Part shown: positions 5,433 to 5,505 of the stretch, in pieces
Layout: the number at the start of each line of letters is the position of its first letter
How positions within the stretch are numbered: the stretch's first letter is position 1
Source of the DNA: an uncultured Clostridia bacterium
Lineage (GTDB): Bacteria > Bacillota > Clostridia > TANB77 > CAG-508
Length of the DNA: 5,505 nucleotides
NCBI GenBank assembly: GCA_944389715.1
Contig: CALXNI010000075.1
Coordinates: 1-5,505 of the forward strand
Reading direction: 5' to 3'
The notes under the pieces: model-generated
Seen by the model: the letters and a program-made list of their open reading frames with translations, nothing else
Told to the model about the DNA's origin: nothing
Database searches by the model: none
Position numbers and translations under genes: made by a program

Positions 5433-5505
5433 TGTAGGGGCGGCAATCTGCCGTCCGAAAAATACGAAATTTATTGCAAACGTTGTAGGGGCGATTTTAA
5501 TCGCC
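5433..5505 (+). repeat. GC-rich palindromic repeat island B, runs off the right edge
   Basis: Two TGTAGGGG units each precede a short palindrome: TGTAGGGG with CGGCAATCTGCCG (5433-5453) and TGTAGGGGCGATTTTAATCGCC (5484-5505). AAATTTATTGCAAA (5467-5480) lies between them. The segment AAATTTATTGCAAA, three bases, TGTAGGGG (5467-5491) recurs with identical spacing on the opposite strand in island A (4603-4579), and the GCGATTTTAATCGC palindrome is also shared. The same element family is therefore present twice in mixed orientations. The right end is not visible. No coding capacity is seen. Confidence 0.75.

Overview
The window looks like a chromosomal stretch from a very AT-rich, peptidoglycan-making member of the Bacillota, probably an anaerobic, Clostridia-like lineage. 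The grounds are strong A/T bias, arginine encoded almost only by AGA/AGG, good Shine-Dalgarno sites, a DUF1836 protein, a small alarmone synthetase, and GC-rich 'TGTAGGGGC' palindromic repeat islands in AT-rich spacers. TGA ends murL, so UGA still means stop. The assignment to Bacillota is inference.

Layout. A DUF1836 gene enters from the left edge (+ strand, up to 439) and converges on a minus-strand gene block; one 13-bp hairpin (436-470) serves as terminator for both. The minus-strand block, read from right to left, is: a small alarmone synthetase (5294-4641); a spacer of about 310 bases with a repeat island, a terminator and a putative promoter; then murL (4328-2953), murD2 (2960-1596, overlapping murL by 8 bases) and, after a 108-base gap, adenosine deaminase (1487-467). 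A second repeat island runs off the right edge (5433-5505).

Function. MurD2 and MurL form the alternative route for putting D-glutamate into peptidoglycan. MurD2 adds L-Glu to UDP-MurNAc-L-Ala, and MurL epimerises that terminal L-Glu to D-Glu using ATP. Adenosine deaminase belongs to purine salvage, and the alarmone synthetase makes (p)ppGpp.

The main discovery. Three reading-frame breaks interrupt otherwise intact, conserved proteins: one in adenosine deaminase and two in MurL. All three have the same form: a sense codon, then one extra base, then a conserved glycine codon, written NNN-C-GGA (GAT-C-GGA, CTT-C-GGA, GTA-C-GGA). In the zero frame each places the arginine codon CGG in the A site. 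By eye, CGG is used in frame nowhere else in the window. Skipping one base at each site restores full-length proteins of 339 and 457 residues. Three random errors are unlikely to share this form. The pattern suggests +1 recoding at CGG, either a programmed or tolerated frameshift at an unassigned or starved codon, or a glycine tRNA reading CGGA as a four-base codon. A systematic technical artefact is the main alternative.
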